Source: a virus. Taken from it: a stretch of DNA of 40,510 nucleotides. Each line of letters opens with the position of its first letter. The first letter of the stretch is position 1. This document shows, piece after piece, positions 6,582 through 15,272 of the stretch. Where the stretch lies: positions 1 through 40,510 of the IMG/VR virus record IMGVR_UViG_3300040809_000936. One strand, written 5' to 3'. Both the position numbers and the translations under genes were made by a program. Below the pieces are notes generated by a model. That model did not search any database, had not been told where the DNA came from, and saw only the letters and a program-made list of their open reading frames with translations.

Positions 6582-8333
6582 ATGTGTGCTAAACAACATT
6601 TCGTTTACAAGATAAGCAATACTAACTTTAGAGTTATGCAGAACAATCTTTCTGTAAAACAAGAATTAACCTATCAGAATGTTGCTGATGGAACAACAAA
6701 TTCTTTGGCTTATGACAATAATAATTCAACTTTATTCTTTATTAAATCAGACTTAAAATTATATTACATACAATCTGGAGATACTGTGGCTACTGAAGTC
6801 TCTGGATTTACCTCTCCAACATATCAGCCAGGCAATGCGGCATACTATAATGGAGCAATATGGTATTTTGAATTTAATTCTAATGTTTTAGTTAAATTAA
6901 CATTATCTTATAGTCTAGGTGTTCCTTCTGTCGCAAGTAAAACTACTTACTCTGTTGGAAGTATGAGTTTACCAACAACAGGAACTGTTGGTGCAAACAC
7001 CAACACTTTTGGTGATATAACTATAGATAGTAATACTGGTACTTTGTATGCATATACAAGTAGAGGTCGTTTTTATTCTGTTGATCTGTCAAATCCTACA
7101 GCAGGATTTACTGAAATAGTTTCGTCTCCAGGAAATGATAGAACAGTAGGTCTTCAACTTGTATATAATGATTCTACAAATACTTTGTATGGACACAATC
7201 ATAAAACAGGCAATTGGTACACAATTAATACATCTACTGGAGCAAAAACAGACCTTTCTCTTAACACAGGATTATTTAGAGATTTAGCAGGAAACAGTAG
7301 CAGTGCCATGTATGGAAATGATGTAGACGGAAATATTTTTACGGTCAACATAACACAAAGCACTCCGACAACATTAGATCAATTCTTTCTACCTTCTGGA
7401 ACATTAACACTAGGAGCTAACAATTTTACTATAGGAGTACAAAGTATTAATCCAGACCAAAGGTATAGAATAGGAATACTTAATACAACATCAACCCCAT
7501 ATGTAAAAATAAATTGGGGTGATAAAACTTTGTCTAGTTTTGAAACCGAAGGTTATTATGAGCATGTTTACGAAGATTTAATAGCAGCAGACGTTCAAAT
7601 ACAAGGAGATTTAGGAGGAGGAGAACTAGTAATAGGAGGAAAACCAATACCTGTTTATACTACTGCTTGGGGTTCTGACTACCAAACATCTGAAATGACG
7701 AGAACTGCTGATAATATTTCTGGTTTAACTAATGTAAGCTCTGTAAAGTTTACAAACAATGTAAACTTAACAACTGTTCCTAGTGGTCTTTTTAATAATG
7801 TGGTATCGACTATAACAAATTTAGATAACGCTTTTGAAAATACTGGACTTACAGTTATTCCATCTGGGCTATTAACTAGCATGACAGGCGTAACATCGTA
7901 TGTCGCAACCTTTAGAGACTGTGATGACATAACAGCAGTCCCGATACCACTGCTAAATGTTCACACAGGAATTACAACAATGGCCAACTTTTTGGACTAT
8001 ACAGAAATCACTAATTATGATGCGTTTTTAGATTGGTTATATACTCAAGCCAATTCTATTAACCTACAAAATATTACATTAGGAGCATGTGGTAATACCA
8101 CTAGTAATTCTACAGGAGCAACAGCAAGATCAAACTTAATAAATAATTTAGGTTGGACTATTAACGATGGAAGTTGTGTAGGGGTTCCTCCAACAGCCAC
8201 TCCAGCAGTAACCCCAACAGCCACCCCAGCAGCAACCCCAACAGCCACCCCAGCAGCAACCCCAACAGCCACCCCAACTGGTAGCGGACCAACACCAACA
8301 GCAACAGGTGGATCAACACCTACGCCTTCGTAA
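6582..8333 (+). CDS. Large virion/surface protein: propeller-like module, LRR-like region, Pro-Thr tail
   Basis: This 583-residue protein has four parts. Residues about 35-270 form a beta-propeller-like module with repeated YDNNNSTLFFI and YNDSTNTLYGH type strands. Residues about 270-355 look PKD-like (VKINWGDKT). About 365-530 has BspA/DUF285-like leucine-rich spacing (NLTTVPSGLFNN, LTVIPSGLL). About 535-583 is a Thr-Pro-Ala repeat tail. The propeller module is shared with the C-terminus of the subtilase at 12874-15258. No signal peptide is visible, so it is most likely a virion-associated adhesin or decoration protein. A ribosome site AAGGA lies at 6566-6570. Confidence 0.7.
   Translation: MCAKQHFVYKISNTNFRVMQNNLSVKQELTYQNVADGTTNSLAYDNNNSTLFFIKSDLKLYYIQSGDTVATEVSGFTSPTYQPGNAAYYNGAIWYFEFNSNVLVKLTLSYSLGVPSVASKTTYSVGSMSLPTTGTVGANTNTFGDITIDSNTGTLYAYTSRGRFYSVDLSNPTAGFTEIVSSPGNDRTVGLQLVYNDSTNTLYGHNHKTGNWYTINTSTGAKTDLSLNTGLFRDLAGNSSSAMYGNDVDGNIFTVNITQSTPTTLDQFFLPSGTLTLGANNFTIGVQSINPDQRYRIGILNTTSTPYVKINWGDKTLSSFETEGYYEHVYEDLIAADVQIQGDLGGGELVIGGKPIPVYTTAWGSDYQTSEMTRTADNISGLTNVSSVKFTNNVNLTTVPSGLFNNVVSTITNLDNAFENTGLTVIPSGLLTSMTGVTSYVATFRDCDDITAVPIPLLNVHTGITTMANFLDYTEITNYDAFLDWLYTQANSINLQNITLGACGNTTSNSTGATARSNLINNLGWTINDGSCVGVPPTATPAVTPTATPAATPTATPAATPTATPTGSGPTPTATGGSTPTPS
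8190..8277 (+). repeat. 24-bp tandem repeat inside a coding region
   Basis: About 3.7 copies of a 24-bp unit begin at 8190, 8214, 8238 and 8262. Copies 2 and 3 are identical and copy 1 has two changes (T and T for C and C). Each unit encodes the octapeptide pattern T-A-T-P-A-A/V-T-P, so the reading frame is kept and copy number can change without a frameshift. It forms the flexible Pro-Thr-rich tail of the upstream surface protein. Confidence 0.9.
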
Positions 8334-8347
8334 CATAAGGAGATATA

Positions 8348-8770
8348 ATGAGATATCATGATATTTTAAGAGATGTAGAAACTAATTTATCGAAAGAAAA
8401 AGCAAATCAAGAAATGGAAATGACGGAATACAAAGAAGACTTTTTTAATATGAGTGTTGGTTCTCTTAAAGCTATTATGATGCATTCAAAAGAAATACTA
8501 GAAAATCTAGAGAATCCACAGGTAAAAGAGAACTTGACAGAAAGCTGGCTTCAGGGTAAAATTGCTATAACAGAAGACTACATGAGAACGATCCATGATT
8601 TTATCATGTATGTCTCTGAGGCTGCCGATAGTATTGAAGCAGCGGACAAGCCAGGATTATGGGAAAATATCCGAAAGAAAAAAGAACGAGAAGGTAAAAA
8701 ATACCGACCAGCAAAACCAGGGGATAAAGACAGACCTGATCCAGAAGCTTGGAAAAAAGCTCAAAAATAG
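8348..8770 (+). CDS. Conserved phage protein, possibly head-associated
   Basis: This 140-residue helical protein contains ESWLQGKIAITEDYMRTIHD (65-84) and ends in a basic tail GLWENIRKKKEREGKKYRP followed by a KPGDKDRPDPEAWKKAQ stretch. Both segments are familiar from T4-like and marine phages: the tail module occurs at the C-terminus of several head or protease-region proteins. An excellent ribosome site (AAGGAG, 8337-8342) precedes the ATG, in keeping with high expression. A structural or scaffold role is inferred, not shown. Confidence 0.6.
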   Translation: MRYHDILRDVETNLSKEKANQEMEMTEYKEDFFNMSVGSLKAIMMHSKEILENLENPQVKENLTESWLQGKIAITEDYMRTIHDFIMYVSEAADSIEAADKPGLWENIRKKKEREGKKYRPAKPGDKDRPDPEAWKKAQK

Positions 8771-8818
8771 GAAAGAGTAAATAGGAAACTTTTAAATATT
8801 AAAAACTTAGGAGAAAAT

Positions 8819-9472
8819 ATGCTTTTACAGCTTGAAGGAATTGGCAAACAAAAAATTAAGTATCAAGATCCAATGAATGTAGAATTTGATAACTTGTCAG
8901 AATATATGACTTTGGCTAAAAAATCTATTTCAAAATTTGCCAATAAATTCTACACAGGACTATCCGCAAAAATGCTGAAGGATGAAGAAGCAATAGCAAG
9001 CATTACTAATGCGATTATAATGGCTGATTGGAGGTACAATGAAAACCACCAAGGTCAAGATGGAAAAACTAAGACCAAATATTCTTATAGAAATCAGTGT
9101 GCTTTATGGGCTATTCAAACGTATGTAACAAAAAATTACAAAAAGAATCAAAAGAATAAAACTTATTCCTTGAATTATAATTCTGATGAAGATTGTGAAG
9201 AAACAGGTACTCATATTGTAGACAAAAGAATAAAAACACCAGAAAATATTTTAATTGAGCAGGAATCCAAACAACATGTGTCTTCATTAATTAATACTAT
9301 TCTTGAAAGTGACTGTATTACACAAAGACAGTCTGAATATATCAAATTATACTATTTTGAGAATAATACATATGAACAAATTGGGAAAAAATATGATTTA
9401 ACGAGAGAAGCTATTAGACAATCTATTAACAAAGCACTATCTATAATAAGAGGCTTATCAGAAAACCAATAA
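8819..9472 (+). CDS. Phage RNA polymerase sigma factor (sigma70 family, late-sigma-like)
   Basis: This 217-residue protein has a reduced sigma70 layout. SYRNQCALWAIQTYVTKNY (about 97-115) looks like the region 2 core/-10 helix, and the C-terminal TYEQIGKKYDLTREAIRQSI (about 181-200) is a clear region 4 helix-turn-helix. The size, and the absence of regions 1 and 3, recall gp55-type late sigma factors of T4-like phages, which redirect host RNA polymerase to late genes. It is followed by virion-type genes. The ribosome site is TAGGAG at 8808-8813. Whether it needs a sliding-clamp activator cannot be told. Confidence 0.8.
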   Translation: MLLQLEGIGKQKIKYQDPMNVEFDNLSEYMTLAKKSISKFANKFYTGLSAKMLKDEEAIASITNAIIMADWRYNENHQGQDGKTKTKYSYRNQCALWAIQTYVTKNYKKNQKNKTYSLNYNSDEDCEETGTHIVDKRIKTPENILIEQESKQHVSSLINTILESDCITQRQSEYIKLYYFENNTYEQIGKKYDLTREAIRQSINKALSIIRGLSENQ

Positions 9473-9488
9473 TGAGAGGAGTGACTTG

Positions 9489-9881
9489 ATGATATCTTAC
9501 TTAAAGAAACTCTTTTCAAATAAAAAAACAGAAGAAGAAAATTCATATTTGATAGATATTTCTAAAGAAGCTTTTATTTCTTTTGTATTAGACGAGAACA
9601 ATAAAATAGTCATTAGAATTAATTTTCAAAATATGAACGACGATAATTGTAAAAAAATGGCAGAAGTTCTCTATATGATTAACAATGGGGGTTATCAAGT
9701 TCAACTTATAGAAATGTTAAAAGAAATAGCTGTGAAAGACCCTAGTGTCTATAGAACAGTTGAGAAAGTATTTGATAACTGGAAAGATTATTACGACTTA
9801 GTTAGCGTATCTAATAATAGTCCATGTGTATCTCCTTGTTCATTTTCTAAATCTTTACAAAAACCAATGGATCACAAATGA
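9489..9881 (+). CDS. Hypothetical phage protein
   Basis: The protein has 130 residues from the ATG at 9489, which has an AGGAG site at 9477-9481; a TTG one codon upstream is less likely. It is mixed alpha/beta with KIVIRINFQNMNDDN and EVLYMINNGGYQVQLIEML segments, and a Ser/Cys-rich tail. I recognise no catalytic motif. Similar-looking small proteins sit beside sigma or protease genes in marine phages. The stop overlaps the next ATG by 4 bp. Confidence 0.6.
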   Translation: MISYLKKLFSNKKTEEENSYLIDISKEAFISFVLDENNKIVIRINFQNMNDDNCKKMAEVLYMINNGGYQVQLIEMLKEIAVKDPSVYRTVEKVFDNWKDYYDLVSVSNNSPCVSPCSFSKSLQKPMDHK

Positions 9882-10336
9882 AAGACATACCAATAATAGT
9901 TTGGGAAAAATGGATAGATCCTTTTGGTCAGGAACTAGACGACGCCAAATGGACAGACTATGAGAATAAAATAGATAACTCATTAAATGAAATAGAATAT
10001 GAAGATGACTACGAAGATGTAGATGAAGAACATCAAGTGTTTGGATCAGATAAAGAAATTAAAGTAATCGCAACACCAATGGGTTTAATTCCATACAACG
10101 AATTGACTGCACCTGGTAAAATCTTTAATTTTTGGGTTGCTCATACTAATTTTAATATCTCACCACCGGTATCAAAAATAATCGAAGAAACAGAAGGAGT
10201 AGAAATATTAGATATTTTTACTAGATATAGATTTAGAGTTAGTATAGGCAAATGTTTCAATGCCAGCGAGACAATGAAATCTATCAATGATAATGTTTAC
10301 TCCTTTCTAGGCTTAAAAGAACATGAGCAACAATAG
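9878..10336 (+). CDS. Hypothetical phage protein with acidic N-terminal third
   Basis: This 152-residue protein has an acidic stretch (about 33-52, rich in Glu, Asp and Tyr). A more ordered half follows: IATPMGLIPYNELTAPGKIF, then VSKIIEETEGVEILDIFTRY and FRVSIGKCF. The second half reads like a small alpha/beta domain conserved among large phages; I cannot name a function. It is coupled to both neighbours by short overlaps. Confidence 0.6.
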   Translation: MKDIPIIVWEKWIDPFGQELDDAKWTDYENKIDNSLNEIEYEDDYEDVDEEHQVFGSDKEIKVIATPMGLIPYNELTAPGKIFNFWVAHTNFNISPPVSKIIEETEGVEILDIFTRYRFRVSIGKCFNASETMKSINDNVYSFLGLKEHEQQ

Positions 10337-10979
10337 AAATAATGATATATTACATGATTTTCATGATTATTCGACAAATATAAAAAGCCGAGAAATATTT
10401 TTACACAACTATTATCCTGATAATGAAGGTAATCAAGGTGTTGAATACAAAATGGCTAATGTATTTATTAAAAATCTCAGAGCGTTGAATTTATCTTCTA
10501 ATAAACAAATATTAGTACATCTCTATAGTATAGGAGGAGAATGGAATGATTGTATGGCTATGTACGATGCAATTCAATTTTCTGAGTCTCCAATAACAAT
10601 GCTCTCATACGGACAAACAGAATCGTCTAGTACAATCCTATTACAGGCCGCATCAAGAAGAATCCTAATGCCAAATTCTTATTTTATGGTTCATTATGGA
10701 AATAGCGGATACTCTGGTGAATATCAAAATGTACAAAATTGGAATAAATACGAAAATTATATTTGTGATATAATGATGACTATTTATGCTGAAAGATGTG
10801 TGAAAGGTCAATTTTTTAAAGAAAAAAAGTACACTGTAGATCAAATAAAAAAGTATCTATATAAAAAATTTAAGGATGGAGATTGGTATATGTCTCCAGA
10901 AGAAGCAGTATATTATGGCTTTGCTGATGGTGTATTAGGAGATATAAAAGAAAACATATCAACGATCATTACATCATGA
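10323..10979 (+). CDS. clpP: ClpP-family serine protease (S14)
   Basis: This 218-residue protein has the ClpP fold signature. LVHLYSIGGEWNDCMAMYDA (64-83) forms the oxyanion strand, followed by YGQTESSST with the nucleophile at S101, LMPNSYFMVHYG with H124, and DWYMSPEEAVYYGFADGV with D187. The triad is therefore complete. The usual small residues before the nucleophile are replaced by T-E. In phages such proteins act either as prohead maturation proteases or as altered ClpP subunits. Neighbouring virion-like genes favour a late or assembly role, but no capsid gene is beside it. Confidence 0.85.
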   Translation: MSNNRNNDILHDFHDYSTNIKSREIFLHNYYPDNEGNQGVEYKMANVFIKNLRALNLSSNKQILVHLYSIGGEWNDCMAMYDAIQFSESPITMLSYGQTESSSTILLQAASRRILMPNSYFMVHYGNSGYSGEYQNVQNWNKYENYICDIMMTIYAERCVKGQFFKEKKYTVDQIKKYLYKKFKDGDWYMSPEEAVYYGFADGVLGDIKENISTIITS

Positions 10980-10991
10980 TAAGAGAAAATA

Positions 10992-11663
10992 ATGCATATA
11001 GATTTTGCTATTATAGATACTGATATTAATGAAAAACAAGCAAAAGAAAATTGTATACAGGCTATTGAATGTGGAGTTAATAGTATTACAGTTCCTTTCT
11101 ATCTTTTAAAAACATGTAAATATCTTATAGAAAAAACACAGACAGAACTGTCATGCTTTATAGATTTCCCTCTAGGTATCTCTGATATTAAAACAAGAAG
11201 TTACGCGGTAAGACAAGCTATTATTTATGGAGCTAATGTAATAGACATTAGTATGCCACAAAATTTGGCAGCAAATAGAAAATACGACAAAATAAGAGAT
11301 GACATAAAAAATATTAAAGACATATGTTCTGAAAAGAATATTAAAATCAGATATATTTTAGAATATAGATTATTTGATCATAGGTGTTTAAAAAAGATTT
11401 GTGAAATTTTTGACGTATTAGATATACAATACGCTTTCCCCTCTACCGGATTTTTTATTGATAACCTAGCAGATAACTTGATAGCAGGATCTTTCCTACA
11501 TCAAAACTCTAAGGAAATCAATATAATTTGCAGTGGTAATTTTTGGTTAGAAAAACATTTCAATATCGTAAACAAATCTGGAATTTATGGACTCAGATGT
11601 TTCTGTCCTAAAATTATTTGCAATTTTAAACAATTTTTAGCAAAACAGAAACAAGGTTATTAA
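10992..11663 (+). CDS. DeoC-like TIM-barrel protein lacking both catalytic lysines
   Basis: This 223-residue protein follows deoxyribose-phosphate aldolase (DERA) in outline. FIDFPLGISDIKTRSYAVRQ (56-75) matches the DERA 'GFPLG' region, and GANVIDI carries the Asp (D85). FPSTGF (149-154) stands where DERA has KTSTGF, and ICSGNF (179-184) stands where DERA has KASGGI. By this alignment the Schiff-base lysine is Phe149 and the second lysine is also gone, so classic aldolase chemistry is unlikely. It may bind a sugar phosphate, use another mechanism or be regulatory. It has its own ribosome site and lies between ClpP and a virion-like gene. Confidence 0.65.
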   Translation: MHIDFAIIDTDINEKQAKENCIQAIECGVNSITVPFYLLKTCKYLIEKTQTELSCFIDFPLGISDIKTRSYAVRQAIIYGANVIDISMPQNLAANRKYDKIRDDIKNIKDICSEKNIKIRYILEYRLFDHRCLKKICEIFDVLDIQYAFPSTGFFIDNLADNLIAGSFLHQNSKEINIICSGNFWLEKHFNIVNKSGIYGLRCFCPKIICNFKQFLAKQKQGY

Positions 11664-11717
11664 ATTTGGTGTATAAAACAAGAGATCCTTTTTCAAAAAA
11701 TAATATGGAGTATTTAC

Positions 11718-12245
11718 ATGGCAATTAAACAAAGAGACGGATCACCTGCAACACCACGATCAACTGTTAATAATGGTGGATCAATGGCTGGTAAAGGAAC
11801 ATCAAGCGTATTAGATACAGTATCTAACACTCCTCGATCTGTAGGTGTTTTTGGATCTACTGTTGTGCAAGGAAACGAAGTAAATAAAATTTTAAGTGCA
11901 GGAGAATTTGCTCATAATCATAATGCACCAATTACTAAAAGAGTAACCACAGAATTAGCAGGTTTGTCTAGTGATGCTTTACAAACCACAGGTGGAAATC
12001 CAGAAGGTATTAAAAGTATTCATAAGGTTGTAGACTTTGATACCGTGTTACGCACAACAGCGATTAGAGAAGGCAAATTTGATATTTACAGTGGTGAATT
12101 TGATGCAGGTTATCCTGCATCTACAGGAACCGCTTTTGGAGTAGATGACGCTGCTAATCCTACAAGAGATGATCCAGGTCAATTGACATATAGAACCGGA
12201 TCTCCTACAGCAACAACATCAAATTATAGTAAAAAAAATAGCTGA
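11718..12245 (+). CDS. Putative virion-associated hypothetical protein
   Basis: This 175-residue protein is rich in Gly, Ser, Thr and Asn with few hydrophobic stretches (MAIKQRDGSPATPRSTVNNG at the start; a Thr/Ser/Pro tail). The composition is typical of minor virion or tail-associated proteins rather than enzymes. It has a GGAG site at 11706-11709 and is the last gene before a strong terminator, so it ends a transcription unit. The 54-bp gap before it holds a TTGGTGTATA element (11666-11675). Function is unknown. Confidence 0.55.
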   Translation: MAIKQRDGSPATPRSTVNNGGSMAGKGTSSVLDTVSNTPRSVGVFGSTVVQGNEVNKILSAGEFAHNHNAPITKRVTTELAGLSSDALQTTGGNPEGIKSIHKVVDFDTVLRTTAIREGKFDIYSGEFDAGYPASTGTAFGVDDAANPTRDDPGQLTYRTGSPTATTSNYSKKNS

Positions 12246-12270
12246 GTATTATTATTAACAGCAAGAAATA

Positions 12271-12305
12271 AAAGAGCCATTTGCCAATTGGTATAATGGC
12301 TTTTT
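12271..12305 (+). terminator. Rho-independent terminator
   Basis: The arms AAAGAGCCATT (12271-12281) and AATGGCTTTTT (12295-12305) pair over 11 bp with one G-U. A 13-nt loop separates them, and the T run forms the 3' arm and tail. The loop itself contains the palindrome CCAATTGG. It lies 26 bp after the stop at 12245 and 20 bp before the next ATG, so it cleanly separates two units. Confidence 0.85.
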
Positions 12306-12325
12306 AATTATATGGAGAACTAATC

Positions 12326-12664
12326 ATGATTTTTGCAGATGCTGACACAACTAATGTAGTTATAAACTTTTGGCAAAGTCTGGCTACAACAGTTTTAGGA
12401 ATTGTTGTTACATTAATTGGATTTTGGGCTACGGTTGTTAGGCATATGGCAACAAGACAAGAGGTTTGTGACTTAATTAAAAATAGTAGTCCATATACCA
12501 GAGATAGGCAATATATTATGGAAAGACTAGCTATTAATAAAGAAATGCAAGAAGAACTATCTAATGCTCTTAAACATAATTCAGAAGTTATGAACGACCT
12601 TAAGGTTCAGATAGCAATTTTAGCAAATACCTTAGGCTCTCTTGAATCTCGAATGGAGAAATAA
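12326..12664 (+). CDS. Single-pass membrane protein with coiled coil
   Basis: This 112-residue protein has one membrane helix at about 17-38 (ATTVLGIVVTLIGFW core). A long charged helical region then reaches the end, with heptad-like spacing at about 60-110. It resembles small phage proteins of the spanin or holin-accessory type in layout only. It is the first gene after the terminator, with GGAG at 12314-12317. Membrane location is well supported by composition; function is not. Confidence 0.6.
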   Translation: MIFADADTTNVVINFWQSLATTVLGIVVTLIGFWATVVRHMATRQEVCDLIKNSSPYTRDRQYIMERLAINKEMQEELSNALKHNSEVMNDLKVQIAILANTLGSLESRMEK

Positions 12665-12665
12665 T

Positions 12666-12872
12666 ATGGAAAATATTAAAATTGGCTTATACGATCAAAA
12701 CAAAATCTTTTTTAATCAAACCGCAAACAGATTTGCATCTGCCTCATATGCGGAAGCAAAAGACTATAATTCTCAACCAAGTTCTTTTTCTCAAAATGAT
12801 CAAATACTAGATACAGATGTCAATTGGGGTATCTTAAGAGTATGTCTTCCTAACAATCCTTTTGAGGACTAA
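12666..12872 (+). CDS. Small hypothetical protein
   Basis: The protein has 68 residues from the ATG at 12666, chosen because GGAGAA at 12655-12660 is well spaced; an upstream in-frame TTG at 12642 would add 8 residues. It is polar, rich in Asn, Gln and Ser, with NWGILRVCLPNNPFED at the C-terminus. There is no recognisable domain. It lies directly before the subtilase gene, whose ribosome site is inside its last codons, so it may be a virion partner of that protein. Confidence 0.55.
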   Translation: MENIKIGLYDQNKIFFNQTANRFASASYAEAKDYNSQPSSFSQNDQILDTDVNWGILRVCLPNNPFED

Positions 12873-12873
12873 G

Positions 12874-15258
12874 ATGAAAAGATACGACGTTATTTTGAAT
12901 AACATTAAAGATAAACAAGAATTCCTAGACGACATGCAAAATGTGTCTCATAAATCTAATATTCCACATAGAGATTGTGAGTGTTTCAAGAAAAGACCAA
13001 CTAGTAAAATTAGTACTTTTTATTTAAGTGATGAAGAAGCGATAGCTTTAAAAAAAGATGATAGAATAAAGTCTGTTGAAGTTTCATTGCTAGACGAGCC
13101 GCAAGCTATTATAGGGACAATGGATAGTATACCAGTACCCAATATAGTCGGTCCATTACCTCCACAAGATTCTACTCCTAGCGATGTTCTTAATACATCT
13201 TCTTCTATAAATTTTAATGCTATAGATGATGCTAATATAATTGTGGTTGATAGCAATGTAGATTTTGACCATCCAGAATTTGATAAAATAGTTTATCCTC
13301 CTCCCCTAAATAGAAACAGAACAGGTTCACGATTTTCTAGTAGAGGAGTTCCTATTAACTGGCACGCTTATGATTCTATAATTGGTGGATTTCATCGGTC
13401 TCCATATAATTATGGTGTTCATGCTGGTAGACAAGATGCTTATCATGGTACACATGTTGCTAGTACAATAGCTGGAAATATAAATGGTTGGGCTAAAAAT
13501 TCTAATATTTTCTTTAAGTCATTTTATGACTATAATGAGGGAGATTCTGTATCAGATTACATTCGAGCGTTTCATAATAATGGATTAATTAATGGTACTC
13601 TTAGCACTAATGACTTATCAAGATATCCAGATTTACTTCCTGTAAATGGTACATATAATAGAACAAAAGCTACCATCACTAATCATAGTTGGGGTCATTG
13701 GTATGACCTAAGAAATATACCGATTAATGCTATTCACACAGTAATTTATCGCGGTAATACTTTTACTAGACCTCTTAATGGATGGGATTGGAGATTTTTT
13801 TGGTGGACACTAAAAATGATTGTGAATATAGACGCACAAGGAAGAGATACTTTATGGTTTCTGCCATTTTTAAACAATGCTGTTGATACAGAAATCCAAG
13901 AAATGATAGACGATGGAATTATATGTGTAGCTGCTGCTGGAAACACATTCTCCTATGTTGCTTCACCCGAAGATCAAGATTGGAATAATCGTATTATATT
14001 TGATGGGGACACCCCCAATTTACCGTTGAATATTAGAATCAATGATAATACATTATTTATACATAGAGGATCTTCTCCTGCAAATTCTTCTATTTGTGTT
14101 GGATCAATAGCGCCAGGAGATAGGAAAAGTATATTTAGTCATTTTGGTCCAGGTATAGATATTTATGCTCCAGGATCAAATATTACTGGTGCCGTTAATT
14201 TAAATAGAGATACTTTTAATTTTGATACTGTTGGATACCCAAGATACCAAGAATACAATGACCTATCTCAAGAATATGGATTAGCAAAATTAAATGGAAC
14301 TAGCATGGCTTGTCCTCAAGTGTGTGGAGTATTGTCTCTAGTTGCAGCAAATTCTGGAGTAGTATCCAATCCAGCAGATTTTGATCAAACAGCGGCAGAA
14401 AACTGGCTAAATAATACTGGTTCTTTACCCACTATAAATGATCCAAGTCCTATAACAGAAGGTATGGATGCCGATACAAAATGGCAGTGTCTAGAAGGAT
14501 CTCCTAACAGATATTTATATTACCCGTATGCTACTACAGAATTATCTAATGATAAATCAAATGCTTTAGCATATGATTATGATAATGATATGTTGTTTTA
14601 TATAGATACAGATCTTAGAATGTATTATTATGATGTGTCTGATATAGAAAATATACCAAGTCCACAATTGTTGAGTGGTTTTCAATCACCAACAGCACAA
14701 CCAGGAAATGCCGCATATTGGAATAATGGAATATGGTATTTTGAGTATAATTCTAATATTTTAGTTAGACTAACATTGTCTTATACTAATAATGTACCAT
14801 CTATATCTGATATTAGAAAATGGTATGTTTTAAATATGAATTTACCAACAACAGGAACTGTTGGTAATAATACAAACACTTTTGGAGATATAACAATAAC
14901 AAGTGCTGGAAAACTTATTGCTTGTACTAGTAGAGGAAGAATGTATAGTATTAATATCCTTCCAAGATTTGTAGTAGGAAGAAGCATAGGTAGCTTTGCT
15001 GAAATAAAATCTTCAGAAGGAAATGATAAAAGCGTAGGACTACAATTATCTTGGAACGACAGAGATAAAGTATTGTATGGTCATAATTTCAAAACTGGTA
15101 ATTGGTATATTGTTAATGAAAATAATGGATCAAAAACATCTATCAATATAGCATCAGACAGAAAATATAGAGACCTAGCTGGCAATTCAAATATAGTGCA
15201 TGGTATTGACGAAAATGGAAATCTAGACATATTAAATATGCAATTTTTATTACCGTAA
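12874..15258 (+). CDS. Subtilisin-like serine protease (S8) with C-terminal propeller module
   Basis: The protein has 794 residues from the ATG at 12874 (GAGGA at 12864-12868). Residues 1 to about 75 look like an I9-type prodomain (YLSDEEAIALKKDDRIKSVE). The catalytic triad is D126 in VVDSNVDFDHPEF, H191 in HGTHVAST and S477 in NGTSMACPQ, with oxyanion N357 in AAAGN. Residues from about 549 to the end repeat the propeller-like module of the protein at 6582-8333. There is no signal peptide, so it is probably carried on the virion. Likely roles are cleavage of host surface proteins at entry or maturation of virion fibres. Large virion subtilases are known in T4-like marine phages. Confidence 0.9.
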   Translation: MKRYDVILNNIKDKQEFLDDMQNVSHKSNIPHRDCECFKKRPTSKISTFYLSDEEAIALKKDDRIKSVEVSLLDEPQAIIGTMDSIPVPNIVGPLPPQDSTPSDVLNTSSSINFNAIDDANIIVVDSNVDFDHPEFDKIVYPPPLNRNRTGSRFSSRGVPINWHAYDSIIGGFHRSPYNYGVHAGRQDAYHGTHVASTIAGNINGWAKNSNIFFKSFYDYNEGDSVSDYIRAFHNNGLINGTLSTNDLSRYPDLLPVNGTYNRTKATITNHSWGHWYDLRNIPINAIHTVIYRGNTFTRPLNGWDWRFFWWTLKMIVNIDAQGRDTLWFLPFLNNAVDTEIQEMIDDGIICVAAAGNTFSYVASPEDQDWNNRIIFDGDTPNLPLNIRINDNTLFIHRGSSPANSSICVGSIAPGDRKSIFSHFGPGIDIYAPGSNITGAVNLNRDTFNFDTVGYPRYQEYNDLSQEYGLAKLNGTSMACPQVCGVLSLVAANSGVVSNPADFDQTAAENWLNNTGSLPTINDPSPITEGMDADTKWQCLEGSPNRYLYYPYATTELSNDKSNALAYDYDNDMLFYIDTDLRMYYYDVSDIENIPSPQLLSGFQSPTAQPGNAAYWNNGIWYFEYNSNILVRLTLSYTNNVPSISDIRKWYVLNMNLPTTGTVGNNTNTFGDITITSAGKLIACTSRGRMYSINILPRFVVGRSIGSFAEIKSSEGNDKSVGLQLSWNDRDKVLYGHNFKTGNWYIVNENNGSKTSINIASDRKYRDLAGNSNIVHGIDENGNLDILNMQFLLP

Positions 15259-15272
15259 CATGGAGTTAAATA

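Noticed and set aside
8190-8277. A possible CRISPR array
   Set aside because: The repeats are directly adjacent without unique spacers and are in frame with a coding region.
8045-8359. A 104-codon - strand frame with a Val-Gly-Val-Ala repeat
   Set aside because: It is the antisense of the Pro-Thr repeat tail; it has no ribosome site and no neighbours on the - strand.
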